The notes under the pieces are model-generated. The model did not search any database. It was not told the origin of the DNA and was given only the letters and a program-made list of their open reading frames with translations. Below are positions 50,850 through 58,747 of a DNA stretch of 64,000 bases, in pieces (the stretch's first letter is position 1; each line of letters opens with the position of its first letter). Made by a program: the position numbers and the translations under genes. Source of the stretch: Rhodococcus maanshanensis NBRC 100610 (GTDB lineage Bacteria > Actinomycetota > Actinomycetes > Mycobacteriales > Mycobacteriaceae); NCBI RefSeq assembly GCF_001894865.1, contig NZ_BCXA01000021.1:62001-126000 (forward strand). Direction: 5' to 3'.

Positions 50850-51536
50850 ATGAACGTCTCCAGCACCGGCCTGCGTCGCGGGCTCAAGACCGCCGCGCTC
50901 GGCAGCGCCGCCGCCATCACCCTCGGCTTCTTCTCCGCCGGCGCGGCCAACGCCGACACCCTCGTCCCGCTGCCCGGCGGCACCATCACCAAGACCCTCA
51001 CCGACGGCACCGTCGTCACCGTCACCATGACCGGCGAGTCCGCCAACATCTCCGGCTCCATGGGCGCGACCCCGCTGCACCGCAACGTGTGGGTCTCCGG
51101 CTCTGCGAAGGTCGAGATCTCCGGCGGCTCCGGCGCCGAGGGCGGCGACATCGAGCCCGGCTACATCGTGGCCTGCCAGCTCACCCTCGGCGGCGAGACC
51201 GGCCACAACGCCGGCGGCGGCACCACCTGGGCCAACGAGGACGGCGACGCCAAGATGACCGCCGACAGCGCAGGCAACATCTCCATCGGACCCGGCGAGG
51301 CCGCCAGCTTCTCGGTCCTCGACCTCGAGGAAGCCGACGACTTCGGCGGCGAGTCCCACTCCGGTGAGCACTCCTTCGAGGGCGCCACCGGCAGCGTCAC
51401 CTGGGCCGACTCCACCATGGGCGTCGAGGGCTGCGCCGGCTACGCCCAGGCCCGCTCCTACGTCAACGTCACCGTCGACACCGAGAACGTCAAGGGCACC
51501 GTCACCCTCTGGGGTCAGCCCTTCAGCATCGGCTGA
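50850..51536 (+). CDS. MspA-family mycomembrane porin, second of tandem pair
   Basis: A 228-residue porin with signal peptide ending GAANA and mature start DTLVPLPGGTITKTL. It shares the tail GCAGYAQARSYVNVTV and LWGQPFSIG with its neighbour but has a longer, strongly acidic middle (DLEEADDFGGESHSGEHSFE), which would place many carboxylates in or near the pore and favour cations. The ATG has GGGGAAAC upstream. It is probably transcribed with the first porin from the Zur-like promoter. Its 3' end overlaps the convergent hypothetical gene by 14 bases. Confidence 0.9.
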   Translation: MNVSSTGLRRGLKTAALGSAAAITLGFFSAGAANADTLVPLPGGTITKTLTDGTVVTVTMTGESANISGSMGATPLHRNVWVSGSAKVEISGGSGAEGGDIEPGYIVACQLTLGGETGHNAGGGTTWANEDGDAKMTADSAGNISIGPGEAASFSVLDLEEADDFGGESHSGEHSFEGATGSVTWADSTMGVEGCAGYAQARSYVNVTVDTENVKGTVTLWGQPFSIG

Positions 51537-51972
51537 CCACTCGCGCAGGTGGCGACGCCGCGGCGGCACCGGACTCCGGGCGGTCGCGGCCGAGCCCGCC
51601 GCTGTCGTCCGCATGGACCTGCGCGTTGAAATGGGCGCCGATCATGCCCCGCTCGGCCTGCTGGGCCTCACGTAATGATCGTGATCGGCCGGCGTACCGA
51701 TCGAGCACCGCCCGCAGCACCGGCTGTTCGGCGGTCAGCTCGTTCCATGCGGTGTTCGGCGGGGCACCGTCCTCGATCGCCTGGTCGAGTTTGGCCGCGA
51801 GGTGGGTGGTCCATCGATGCTCGAGCGCGAGCAGGACGCCGTCGGGTCCCCCGAACAGCTTCTCCATATCGGGCAGGTCGACGAACAGCCCGGGATCGCC
51901 CGGGTCGACCCGGGCCCGCTCCATGACCAGCTGAAGCACGGCCCCGCGTGCATGAAAGTCATTCCAGGACAC
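51523..51972 (-). CDS. hypothetical actinobacterial protein
   Basis: A 149-residue soluble protein starting at GTG 51972 behind an excellent GGAGGT site seven bases upstream. It begins MSWNDFHARGAVLQLVMERA and has a helical core (LLALEHRWTTHLAAKLDQAI, AVLDRYAGRSRSLREAQQAE) and a disordered basic/Ala-rich tail. A longer in-frame extension lacks a ribosome site. The pattern recalls conserved mycobacterial/nocardial proteins of unknown function. It lies between the porins and the two-component genes and is divergent from the kinase. Confidence 0.7.
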   Translation of the reverse strand: MSWNDFHARGAVLQLVMERARVDPGDPGLFVDLPDMEKLFGGPDGVLLALEHRWTTHLAAKLDQAIEDGAPPNTAWNELTAEQPVLRAVLDRYAGRSRSLREAQQAERGMIGAHFNAQVHADDSGGLGRDRPESGAAAASPPARVVSRC

Positions 51973-52129
51973 TGAACTCACCTCCGTATCTGTCGGTACC
52001 GATGACGCTACGGAGCCGTCGGGCCAGGTTCGACATGCCAGGGTCGCGACTTCTTCTCCTACCGTGGGTGGAGACCGGGGCCGCCCGTGGCACGATGCCA
52101 CCGGCCGGATCAGACCTTAGGCTGGCGGG

Positions 52130-53335
52130 GTGAAGGTGGTAACGGAGTACCTACACCGTCGCATCGCGGTGCTGCCCTACGACTACCCGCCCGCGATCCC
52201 GATCGCGGGCGATATCTGCCTGATCGCCGCCGCCATCGTCGCGGTCGCGCAGCGCGGAGCCCTCATCCCACCCGGATGGGCGCTGCTCGGCGGGCTGATC
52301 GCGATGAGCGCCTGCCTGTGGCTGACGCTCGGCCTGCCGCTGCCCCACCCCCGGCTGGTGCCCGTCACCCTCATCGCCACCACCTTTGCCGGAACGGCCC
52401 TGCTGCTACTGGATCCCGTGCCCAACGACATCGCGCCGTTCATTCTCGTCGTCGCCGGCGCCCAGGTCGCGGCGACGACCCCACCGAGGGTGAGCGTCCC
52501 GGTGGCCGTCGCGGCCGGCGCGACGATAGTGGCCGCGGCCGCCTTCGGCAATCTCGAGGGGGTCCCGCAGTACCTCACCGGCGTCGGGCTCGGGTGGATG
52601 GTGGGATTCATGCTCCAGACTCAGCTGCGCCTGCTGCAACGGGAGCGTGAAGCCGTGGCCCGCCGCGCCGAGCAGGCCGCGAGCGACGAACGGCGGCGCA
52701 TCGCCCGCGAGGTTCACGACGTCATCGCGCATTCGCTGAGCATCACCCTGCTGCACCTGACCGGTGCCCGCCGGGCACTCCAGGAGGATCGTGATGTCGA
52801 CGAGGCGATCGACGCCCTCACCGACGCGGAGCGTCTGGGCAGGCAGGCAATGGCCGACATCCGCCAGACCGTCGGCCTGCTCGACGGCGGGCCCGCCAGG
52901 GTCGCGCCCGAGCCCGACATCACCGACATCCCCGAACTCGTCGCAGACTTCGTCCGTGCGGGCGTGCACGTGAAGTACGACCTGTCCGGAAGTCCGGAGG
53001 CCGTTTCCGCGGCGACCGGACTCGGCCTGTATCGGATCACCCAGGAATCGCTGGCCAACGTCGTCAAGCACGCACCAGGCGAGCCCGCGAAGGTCCGGCT
53101 CCGGGTGGCGGAGGACGCGGTCGTCGTGTCGATCGTCAACGGCACCCACCGGGTGCCGCGACCCGAGCCCGGCGCCGGGTCCGGACTGAGGGGGATGCGG
53201 CAGCGCGCCGAGCTCCTCGGCGGCTCGCTGGTCGCGGGACCGGACGCGCACGGGTGGTCGGTGCGCGCCGAGTTCCCGCTCGGGACCGCGATCCGCAACT
53301 GCACGCTCGCGCGCAGGATCCCCGGGCTCTCGTGA
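52130..53335 (+). CDS. NarL-type sensor histidine kinase
   Basis: A 401-residue membrane kinase. The N-terminal 170 residues contain about five membrane segments without a large outer loop, so the signal is probably sensed in or at the membrane. The dimerisation/phosphoacceptor motif is RRRIAREVHDVIAHSLSIT with the phospho-histidine; the ATPase part has SLANVVKHAPGEPAKV (N box) and GSGLRGMRQRAELLGGSL (G box). The stop overlaps the GTG of the response regulator (GTGA), so they act together. No adjacent target gene gives a hint about the stimulus. Confidence 0.93.
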   Translation: MKVVTEYLHRRIAVLPYDYPPAIPIAGDICLIAAAIVAVAQRGALIPPGWALLGGLIAMSACLWLTLGLPLPHPRLVPVTLIATTFAGTALLLLDPVPNDIAPFILVVAGAQVAATTPPRVSVPVAVAAGATIVAAAAFGNLEGVPQYLTGVGLGWMVGFMLQTQLRLLQREREAVARRAEQAASDERRRIAREVHDVIAHSLSITLLHLTGARRALQEDRDVDEAIDALTDAERLGRQAMADIRQTVGLLDGGPARVAPEPDITDIPELVADFVRAGVHVKYDLSGSPEAVSAATGLGLYRITQESLANVVKHAPGEPAKVRLRVAEDAVVVSIVNGTHRVPRPEPGAGSGLRGMRQRAELLGGSLVAGPDAHGWSVRAEFPLGTAIRNCTLARRIPGLS

Positions 53336-54003
53336 CCGCGCCCGACGTCAAGGTGCTCCTGGTCGACGACCAGGAGCTGGTGCGCTCGGGACTGCGGCGC
53401 ATCCTGCGACGCAAGGACGGCTTCGTCATCGCGGGTGAGTGCGCCGACGGCGCAGAGGTGCCCGCCGCGGTGGCGCTCCACTCGCCCGACGTCGTGGTGA
53501 TGGATCTGCGGATGAAGCAGGTCGACGGCATCGAGGCGACGAGGCAGCTGCGATCGACCGATCACCCGCCGCCCGTGCTGGTGCTGACGACCTTCGATGA
53601 CGACCAGCTGCTCTCCGGCGCGTTGCGCGCGGGTGCCGCAGGCTTCATCCTCAAGGATTCGCCCGCCGAGGAGCTCATCCGCGCCATTCGGACCATCGCC
53701 GAGGGCGGTGCGTGCCTCGACCCGGCGGTCACCGAGCGGGTCCTCGCCACCTACCGCACGTCCGCACCGACCCCCGGCAACGGCACCTCCACCCTCGACG
53801 AGCTGACCGCACGCGAACTCGACGTGCTGACCCTCATCGGGCGTGGACACACCAACGCCGAGATCGGTCGGGAGCTAGGGATTTCCGGGGTCACCGTGAA
53901 GAGTCACGTAGGTCACATCTTCCTCAAGCTCGGGCTTCGTGACCGGGCCGCCGCGATCGTGTACGCCTTCGACAACGGCGTCGTCAGCCCCGGGAGCCGG
54001 TGA
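53332..54003 (+). CDS. NarL/LuxR-type response regulator
   Basis: A 223-residue regulator. The receiver domain has the acidic pocket VLLVDDQELV, the phospho-aspartate in VVVMDLRMKQVDG, the threonine in LVLTTFDDD and the lysine in GFILKD. The C-terminal LuxR HTH is LTARELDVLTLIGRGHTNAE and SGVTVKSHVGHIFLKLGL. It starts with the GTG that overlaps the kinase stop, the usual coupling. An inverted repeat beyond the stop terminates the opposing tRNA operon and may serve both sides. Confidence 0.94.
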   Translation: MTAPDVKVLLVDDQELVRSGLRRILRRKDGFVIAGECADGAEVPAAVALHSPDVVVMDLRMKQVDGIEATRQLRSTDHPPPVLVLTTFDDDQLLSGALRAGAAGFILKDSPAEELIRAIRTIAEGGACLDPAVTERVLATYRTSAPTPGNGTSTLDELTARELDVLTLIGRGHTNAEIGRELGISGVTVKSHVGHIFLKLGLRDRAAAIVYAFDNGVVSPGSR

Positions 54004-54018
54004 CCGGACGGACAAACG

Positions 54019-54056
54019 AAAAAACTCCGACCTCGAGTCGAACTCGAAGCCGGAGT
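54019..54056 (-). terminator. intrinsic terminator of the tRNA-Glu-Asp-Phe operon
   Basis: On the minus strand a long hairpin with outer arms ACTCCG and CGGAGT and an inner CGAGT/ACTCG stem is followed by TTTTTT. It lies 17 bases beyond tRNA-Phe and 16 bases after the convergent response-regulator stop. Confidence 0.85.
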
Positions 54057-54072
54057 CTCATCAAACCACTCG

Positions 54073-54149
54073 TGGTGGCCAGGGCCGGGATCGAACCGGC
54101 GACCTTCCGCTTTTCAGGCGGACGCTCGTACCAACTGAGCTACCTGGCC
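54073..54149 (-). tRNA. tRNA-Phe (GAA)
   Basis: Minus-strand cloverleaf beginning GGCCAGGTAGCTCAGTTGG, anticodon loop CTGAAAA (anticodon GAA), T loop GGTTCGATCCC, acceptor CTGGCC plus discriminator A and an encoded CCA. Last gene of the three-tRNA cluster. Confidence 0.97.
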
Positions 54150-54199
54150 GGGCGGCACCCGAACCGAATGCCTATCGCGCTGTGCCTTACGGCACTTTG

Positions 54200-54273
54200 C
54201 GACCCTGACGGGACTCGAACCCGCGACCTCCGCCGTGACAGGGCGGCGCGCTAACCAACTGCGCCACAGGGCC
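54200..54273 (-). tRNA. tRNA-Asp (GTC)
   Basis: Minus-strand cloverleaf beginning GGCCCTGTGGCGCAGTTGG, anticodon loop CTGTCAC (anticodon GTC), T loop GGTTCGAGTCC, acceptor CAGGGTC and discriminator G. CCA is not encoded. Middle gene of the cluster. Confidence 0.97.
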
Positions 54274-54321
54274 TTGCAAAAGTGTTGGTGTCAACAACAC
54301 TCGATCTTACCGGTCGTACTG

Positions 54322-54394
54322 TACCCCCTACGGGATTCGAACCCGCGCTACCGCCTTGAAAGGGCGGCGTCCTAGGCCGCTAGACGAAGGGGGC
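54322..54394 (-). tRNA. tRNA-Glu (TTC)
   Basis: Minus-strand cloverleaf beginning GCCCCCTTCGTCTAGCGG, anticodon loop CTTTCAA (anticodon TTC), T loop GGTTCGAATCC, acceptor AGGGGGT, discriminator A. First gene of the cluster. CCA is not encoded. Confidence 0.97.
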
Positions 54395-54473
54395 CCACCG
54401 AATGTCTCCGGCAATTCCCTCAACGGCTTTCCGTTGGGAGCTGGGATAGCTTAAGACACTGATTCGGAAAAAC

Positions 54474-55169
54474 TCAAATCGTATGGTCAGAGCCGGTTTC
54501 TGGCCCATTTTCGGGGGTTTCGGCCACCGTGTCGGCGCGAAGGTCCAGCCAGCCGGTGCGACGCCAGCCCTCGAGCCACTCCTGCGACGCCGTCGCCTCG
54601 AGCACGACGGCCAGCGCTTCCTCGAATCGTTCGCGCAGCGGCGTGCTGTCGGTGGTGAGGTCGAGCATGTAGCGCTGGCCGGCCAGTGCCGCGCCGAGGA
54701 CGCGGGTGAACGTGCCGGGGTCGGCCCCAGGCCGGAGCTGTCCCTCGGCCTGGGCGCGCTGCACGAGTTCGTGCGCCGTCTGTCCCCACACCTGGGAACC
54801 ACCGGACCGCACCTCGGCGTAGAACTCGGGCTCGACGATCAGCCGGAACTCCGCCTGGACGATGACGTCGTTGGCGAACCGCTCCGCCAGCTCCACGATG
54901 ATCGAGTGCAGCACCTGGAACGGATCGGCGTCGACGGCCTTCCAGCGATCGTTGGTCTGCGTGTAGTGCTCGAGCGCCGAGGCGAGAACGGCCCGGGCCA
55001 GCTCTTCCTTCGACTCGAAATGGAAGTACATCGCGCCCTTGGTGGCGTGCGATCCCTCGAGGATCGTGTTCACCGACGCGGCGGCGTAGCCCCTGCGGGC
55101 GAACTCCACCGCAGCGGCTTCCACGATCGCCGCGCGCGTCCTACGTGCGCGTTCCTGTTGACGTGCCAT
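54474..55169 (-). CDS. TetR family regulator, gamma-butyrolactone-receptor-like (ScbR/ArpA type)
   Basis: A 231-residue TetR protein whose N-terminus is very close in style to ScbR/ArpA receptors: RARRTRAAIVEAAAVEFARR, ASVNTILEGSHATKGAMYFH and FESKEELARAVLASALEHYT. In Streptomyces these bind gamma-butyrolactones and control antibiotic genes; in non-Streptomyces actinomycetes ligands are mostly unknown. Here there is no butyrolactone synthase (AfsA) gene or biosynthetic cluster nearby, only the tRNA genes downstream and corA upstream. ATG 55169 starts at MARQQER; an extension upstream has no domain. Confidence 0.85.
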   Translation of the reverse strand: MARQQERARRTRAAIVEAAAVEFARRGYAAASVNTILEGSHATKGAMYFHFESKEELARAVLASALEHYTQTNDRWKAVDADPFQVLHSIIVELAERFANDVIVQAEFRLIVEPEFYAEVRSGGSQVWGQTAHELVQRAQAEGQLRPGADPGTFTRVLGAALAGQRYMLDLTTDSTPLRERFEEALAVVLEATASQEWLEGWRRTGWLDLRADTVAETPENGPETGSDHTI

Positions 55170-55348
55170 GTGAGCCAGTCGCCTCCGAAAACCGTGCAGC
55201 TCTATCCCGTGCCCCGACAGGCCACCAGACGACCTCGTTGTCACCTTATCCCCAATTTGGACCTTTTCGGGGGAACCTCATGCGGATTCCACCTACTTGC
55301 GGGTAAGGTATCCAGACCGCAGAACACACCGAGTGGTACGATTCAGCT

Positions 55349-55384
55349 GGCTCGGGTGCGGCGCAGGGGGTGCGCACCCGAGCC
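55349..55384. terminator. bidirectional hairpin between corA and the tetR promoter region
   Basis: Perfect 12-bp stem GGCTCGGGTGCG / CGCACCCGAGCC with a 12-base loop, 37 bases beyond the corA stop. Lacks a long U-run on the minus strand (GTTT follows on the plus strand). Confidence 0.55.
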
Positions 55385-55420
55385 GTTTGCGTTCTCCACG
55401 CCGTGCGATTCGGCGCTCGT

Positions 55421-56461
55421 TCACAGCCAGTCGCGGCGCTTGAAACTCAGCCACAGCCCGGAGGCGAGCCCGACCAGCAGGACAGCGCTCAGCCAGAACC
55501 CCTCCGTCTGACCGAAGCCGGGAAACGGGATGTTCTGACCGAAGTAGCCCGTCACCCCGGTGGGAATGGCGATGATCGCGGCCCAGGCGGTGAGCTTCTT
55601 CATGATCTCGTTGAGCGAATTGCCCTGCATGGCAAGGTGGGTCGCGAGAATCGACTCGATGGTGTCACGCAGCCCGTCGATTCGTTCGGTGGCGCGCAGG
55701 GCATGGTCGTAGATGTCCTGGTAGTAGGGCGTCATCTCGGCGTCGAGCACGTGCGCGCCCTGCCGGAGCAGCGCGCTGAAGGCCTCGTTCATCGGGAGCA
55801 CCGACCGTGACAGCTGCACCACCGCCTTGCGGAGCGTGAAGCTCTGCAGCTGGACCGCGTTCCTCGACCGTCCCGCGCTCTGTGCGCTGTCCGAGACCAA
55901 CAGCTCGTCCTCGAGTCCCTGGATCTCCTCGTCCAGGGCATCGAGGGCGATGAAATACCCGTCCACGATCTCGTCGAGGACCGTGTGCAGCAGGAAGCCG
56001 ACACCGAATCCCGCGAGATCCGGGTTGTCGTCCCAGCCCTCGAGGATCGGGTCGATCGCGAAACGGTCGTCGGACCGGATGGTGATCAGTGCGCGGTCGA
56101 GGATGAAGATCGAGATGTCGGTGGCGCTGAGCCGACCGGCCTTCGCATCGAAACGCACAGCGCGCGTGCGCAACATGCTGTGATCGCGGAACCTGACCAG
56201 CCGGGGGCGCTGGTGTCCGGTGATCGCTCCCTCCACCGCCAACGGATGCAACGCCACCGCGCCTCCGATCAACGGGGACAGCGCGACGATGTCGCCGACC
56301 GACGGGGCCAGCAGATCGACCCAGATGAGCGCGTCCTCGTCCGACCGGTACGAGGCGATCTCGTCCAGCGGCAGATCCGAACCCGCCAGTACCGCCTTCC
56401 GGTAGAGCCGGTTTCGGACTTCGCACGACACCTGAACCGGGTCGATTCGCGGCTTCTCCAT
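55421..56461 (-). CDS. corA: CorA-type magnesium/cobalt channel
   Basis: A 346-residue CorA-family protein: a large cytoplasmic N-terminal domain, a long helix (NAVQLQSFTLRKAVVQLSRS), and two C-terminal membrane helices (LTAWAAIIAIPTGVTGYF; FWLSAVLLVGLASGLWLSF). The selectivity loop normally reads GMN; here it is YFGQNIPFPG, i.e. GQN. This variant is found in some actinobacterial relatives and may change ion preference. The start ATG 56461 follows GGAGGG; ATG 56473 is an alternative. It ends in a basic tail KRRDWL. Mg2+/Co2+ or other divalent uptake is expected. Confidence 0.88.
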   Translation of the reverse strand: MEKPRIDPVQVSCEVRNRLYRKAVLAGSDLPLDEIASYRSDEDALIWVDLLAPSVGDIVALSPLIGGAVALHPLAVEGAITGHQRPRLVRFRDHSMLRTRAVRFDAKAGRLSATDISIFILDRALITIRSDDRFAIDPILEGWDDNPDLAGFGVGFLLHTVLDEIVDGYFIALDALDEEIQGLEDELLVSDSAQSAGRSRNAVQLQSFTLRKAVVQLSRSVLPMNEAFSALLRQGAHVLDAEMTPYYQDIYDHALRATERIDGLRDTIESILATHLAMQGNSLNEIMKKLTAWAAIIAIPTGVTGYFGQNIPFPGFGQTEGFWLSAVLLVGLASGLWLSFKRRDWL

Positions 56462-56598
56462 CAGCCCTCCCATGACCTCCCCGCCATCATCGCGCACCCG
56501 GCCGCCAACGGGCGTCGACGCGGCCGAGATCGGCGCGGTCACCGTTGCCGGGGTCCTGTCCTCGCCGACCCGGCGAAGCCACTAGACTTCTGCACCGC

Positions 56599-56674
56599 GC
56601 CCCTATAGCTCAGTTGGTAGAGCTACGGACTTTTAATCCGCAGGTCGTAGGTTCGAGCCCTACTGGGGGCACCA
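56599..56674 (+). tRNA. tRNA-Lys (TTT)
   Basis: Cloverleaf beginning GCCCCTATAGCTCAGTTGG, anticodon loop CTTTTAA (anticodon TTT), T loop GGTTCGAGCCC, acceptor TGGGGGC, discriminator A, encoded CCA. Followed immediately by a strong terminator. Confidence 0.97.
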
Positions 56675-56708
56675 CCGGCCCCGCCGGGCAATCGCCCGGC
56701 GGGGCCGG
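56675..56708 (+). terminator. intrinsic terminator of tRNA-Lys
   Basis: Perfect 15-bp stem CCGGCCCCGCCGGGC / GCCCGGCGGGGCCGG with loop AATC, then TTTCGT. It begins at the first base after the encoded CCA. Confidence 0.85.
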
Positions 56709-56762
56709 TTTCGTCTCGGCGCGTCGATGGCCTTCCGCGCCGGATTGGCGCATGCTCACCCA

Positions 56763-56912
56763 ATGGAACACATGGTCGATCCCCCGGTCCCCCTCTTCAG
56801 CCACCCCGAGACCATCAGCCTCACGGGCTCGGCCCCGACGCCGGGGTCGACGCCCGCCCCGCCGCAACCCCTGTTCAGCAGCCCGGCCTCGGGCAAAGCC
56901 GGCCTGGACTGA
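56763..56912 (+). CDS. possible 49-residue Pro/Ser-rich small protein
   Basis: A short frame starting MEHMVDPPVPLFSHPETISL with an internal repeat of the PLFS motif (VPLFSHPE, QPLFSSPAS). High GC at third positions, but no strong ribosome site and no family. It lies in a 330-base gap after the tRNA terminator that holds nothing else recognisable. Confidence 0.3.
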   Translation: MEHMVDPPVPLFSHPETISLTGSAPTPGSTPAPPQPLFSSPASGKAGLD

Positions 56913-57040
56913 GTGCCTCCCGAATCCGATTCACGGCTCGACACCCACCCACAGCGGGTCCAGAATGGGGACACCGGAAGCGAGTGACGTCACGCTCCGA
57001 TAGGCCGGTGAGCGTGGCGGCGCACATCAGGGAGGCTGCG

Positions 57041-57424
57041 ATGAGCGATTCCGAACACGTCCGCGAGGTACGCCGCGACATGGTCGTCGTCGCGACCGGG
57101 ATCGCCCTCGTGATCCTGAGCATGTGGGTGCCGGATCACGGCTACCGGCAGATCACCGGCGCCATCCTCATCCTCGGCCTGCTCGCCTACTCAGCAGGCC
57201 TGTGGGCGATGACCACCGAATCGCGGTCGAGCCATTGGGGTCTCATCGCGCTCGGGCTCTTCCTGCTCGCCACACCGCTGGCGATGGACTTCCCCAACGG
57301 GACGACCGCGGCCGCGATCGTGTCCGTGGCCGCGGGGGCGATCGTGACCGCGGCGGGGGCGCTCGGCCTCGCGGCCAGGCAGCAGGCCAGCCTGCCGCTC
57401 ATGCGGACGCGTCAGCGCGTCTGA
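57041..57424 (+). CDS. small four-helix membrane protein
   Basis: A 127-residue protein with a short charged N-terminus (MSDSEHVREVRRD) and four membrane helices (VVVATGIALVILSMWVP; ITGAILILGLLAYSAGLWAM; GLIALGLFLLATPLAMDF; AAIVSVAAGAIVTAAGALGL). GGAGG precedes the ATG by six bases. It resembles SPW-repeat-like membrane proteins, but that is not certain. Its end overlaps the convergent MFS gene by 26 bases. Confidence 0.75.
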   Translation: MSDSEHVREVRRDMVVVATGIALVILSMWVPDHGYRQITGAILILGLLAYSAGLWAMTTESRSSHWGLIALGLFLLATPLAMDFPNGTTAAAIVSVAAGAIVTAAGALGLAARQQASLPLMRTRQRV

Positions 57425-58634
57425 CCTCGACCCTCCGCAGCATCACCACCGAGAGCCAGATCGCGGCGAGCAACAGCGCGCCGACATAGGCCACGGTCGC
57501 CGTCCATCCGCCCCACCCGAAGGCGAGGCCGGCACCGGCGGCGGCCAGGCTCGAGCCGAGGTAGTAGGCACACAGGTACAGCGAGGACGCCTCCGCACGG
57601 TGCTCGGTGGCGAGCGCACCCACCCAGCCGCTGGCCACCGAGTGCGCCGCGAAGAACCCGCCGGTGAACAGCAGCATGCCGATCAGCACCAGCGCGAGGT
57701 GGTCCGGCAGCGTCACCACCAGACCGACCGCGCTCGCACACACCGCCGCCAGGAGCACCCATCGCCTGCCGACCAGGTCGCTCAGCCGACCGGCAACCGC
57801 GGCGGTGACCGTCCCCGCGAGGTAGAGCAGGAAGACCGCGCCGACCGCCGCCTCCGTCAGATCGAACGGCGGGGCCAGCAGCCGGAAACCGAGGAAATTG
57901 TAGGCGGAGACGAAACCGCCCATCAGGATGAATCCGAGCGCGAACAGCACCCTGAGATCCGGGTTGCGCAGGTGCAGAACGAGGTTGGCCGTGACGGTCC
58001 CCCAGCTCACCGGCTTCGGCCGAAAGAAGCGCGACTCCGGCATCGTCATGGCCATCACGACCGCCAGCAGCAACGCGGCCACCGCGGACGCCTCCATCGC
58101 CCACCGCCAGGTGCTCATGTCGAGCACCGAGGACGGGATCAGCCTGCCGAGGAGCCCACCGATGGTGGTTCCTGCGACGTACCGGCCCATCGCGGCCCCC
58201 AGATCCGTGCCGTGCACCTCCTCGGCGAGATACGCCATCGCCACGGCCGGGATGCCCGCCAGGGCCACCCCCTGGACCACACGACCGACGAGCAGCCATT
58301 CGATCGTCGGGCTGAGGGGCAGCACCAGCCCGACGGCGCAGGACAGCACGGCCGACCAGATCATCACCCTGGTGCGTCCGAACCGCTCGGAGAGCACGCT
58401 CGCCGGGATGACGGCCAACGCGAGCACGCCGGTGGTCACCGAGACCGCGAGCGCGGCCGTGCCGGGCGGCACCGCGAAGTCCGCTGCCAGCGCGGGCAGC
58501 AGCGCCTGCGTCGAGTACATCGAGATGAAGGTGGTCAGCCCGGCCGCGAACAGGGCGAGCGTGGTCCTGGTGTAGCCGGGGGATCCGCGTCGGTGCGGTA
58601 CGTCTCGCCCCGCGAGTGTCGTCGTCATGGTCAT
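57399..58634 (-). CDS. MFS transporter (YnfM-like drug/arabinose efflux type)
   Basis: A 411-residue 12-helix major facilitator. The loop 2-3 motif is VLSERFGRTRVMIWSAVLSC, and the mirrored motif in the second half is GRLSDLVGRRWVLLAAV. YSTQALLPALAADFAVPP near the first helix is typical of the YnfM/AraJ group, which exports drugs or sugars. ATG 58634 has GGAGG eight bases upstream. It diverges from a LysR gene with a 20-bp dyad between, which is the standard layout for a LysR-controlled exporter. Confidence 0.9.
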   Translation of the reverse strand: MTMTTTLAGRDVPHRRGSPGYTRTTLALFAAGLTTFISMYSTQALLPALAADFAVPPGTAALAVSVTTGVLALAVIPASVLSERFGRTRVMIWSAVLSCAVGLVLPLSPTIEWLLVGRVVQGVALAGIPAVAMAYLAEEVHGTDLGAAMGRYVAGTTIGGLLGRLIPSSVLDMSTWRWAMEASAVAALLLAVVMAMTMPESRFFRPKPVSWGTVTANLVLHLRNPDLRVLFALGFILMGGFVSAYNFLGFRLLAPPFDLTEAAVGAVFLLYLAGTVTAAVAGRLSDLVGRRWVLLAAVCASAVGLVVTLPDHLALVLIGMLLFTGGFFAAHSVASGWVGALATEHRAEASSLYLCAYYLGSSLAAAGAGLAFGWGGWTATVAYVGALLLAAIWLSVVMLRRVEVRRADASA

Positions 58635-58697
58635 CTGATGGCCTCCGAAGTCCATCCTGACCGGTCCGCGCTTATCGACATAATGAGAGTTTTTGGT

Positions 58698-58717
58698 GTT
58701 CTATATGCGAATAGAAC
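58698..58717. promoter_or_regulatory. LysR-type operator between MFS and lysR genes
   Basis: GTTCTAT-ATGCGA-ATAGAAC, perfect 7-bp arms, containing the T-N11-A pattern of LTTR boxes. 31 bases before the lysR start and 64 before the MFS start. Confidence 0.75.
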
Positions 58718-58747
58718 ATATGTAGTCGTCAAGGGATCGGACCGACC

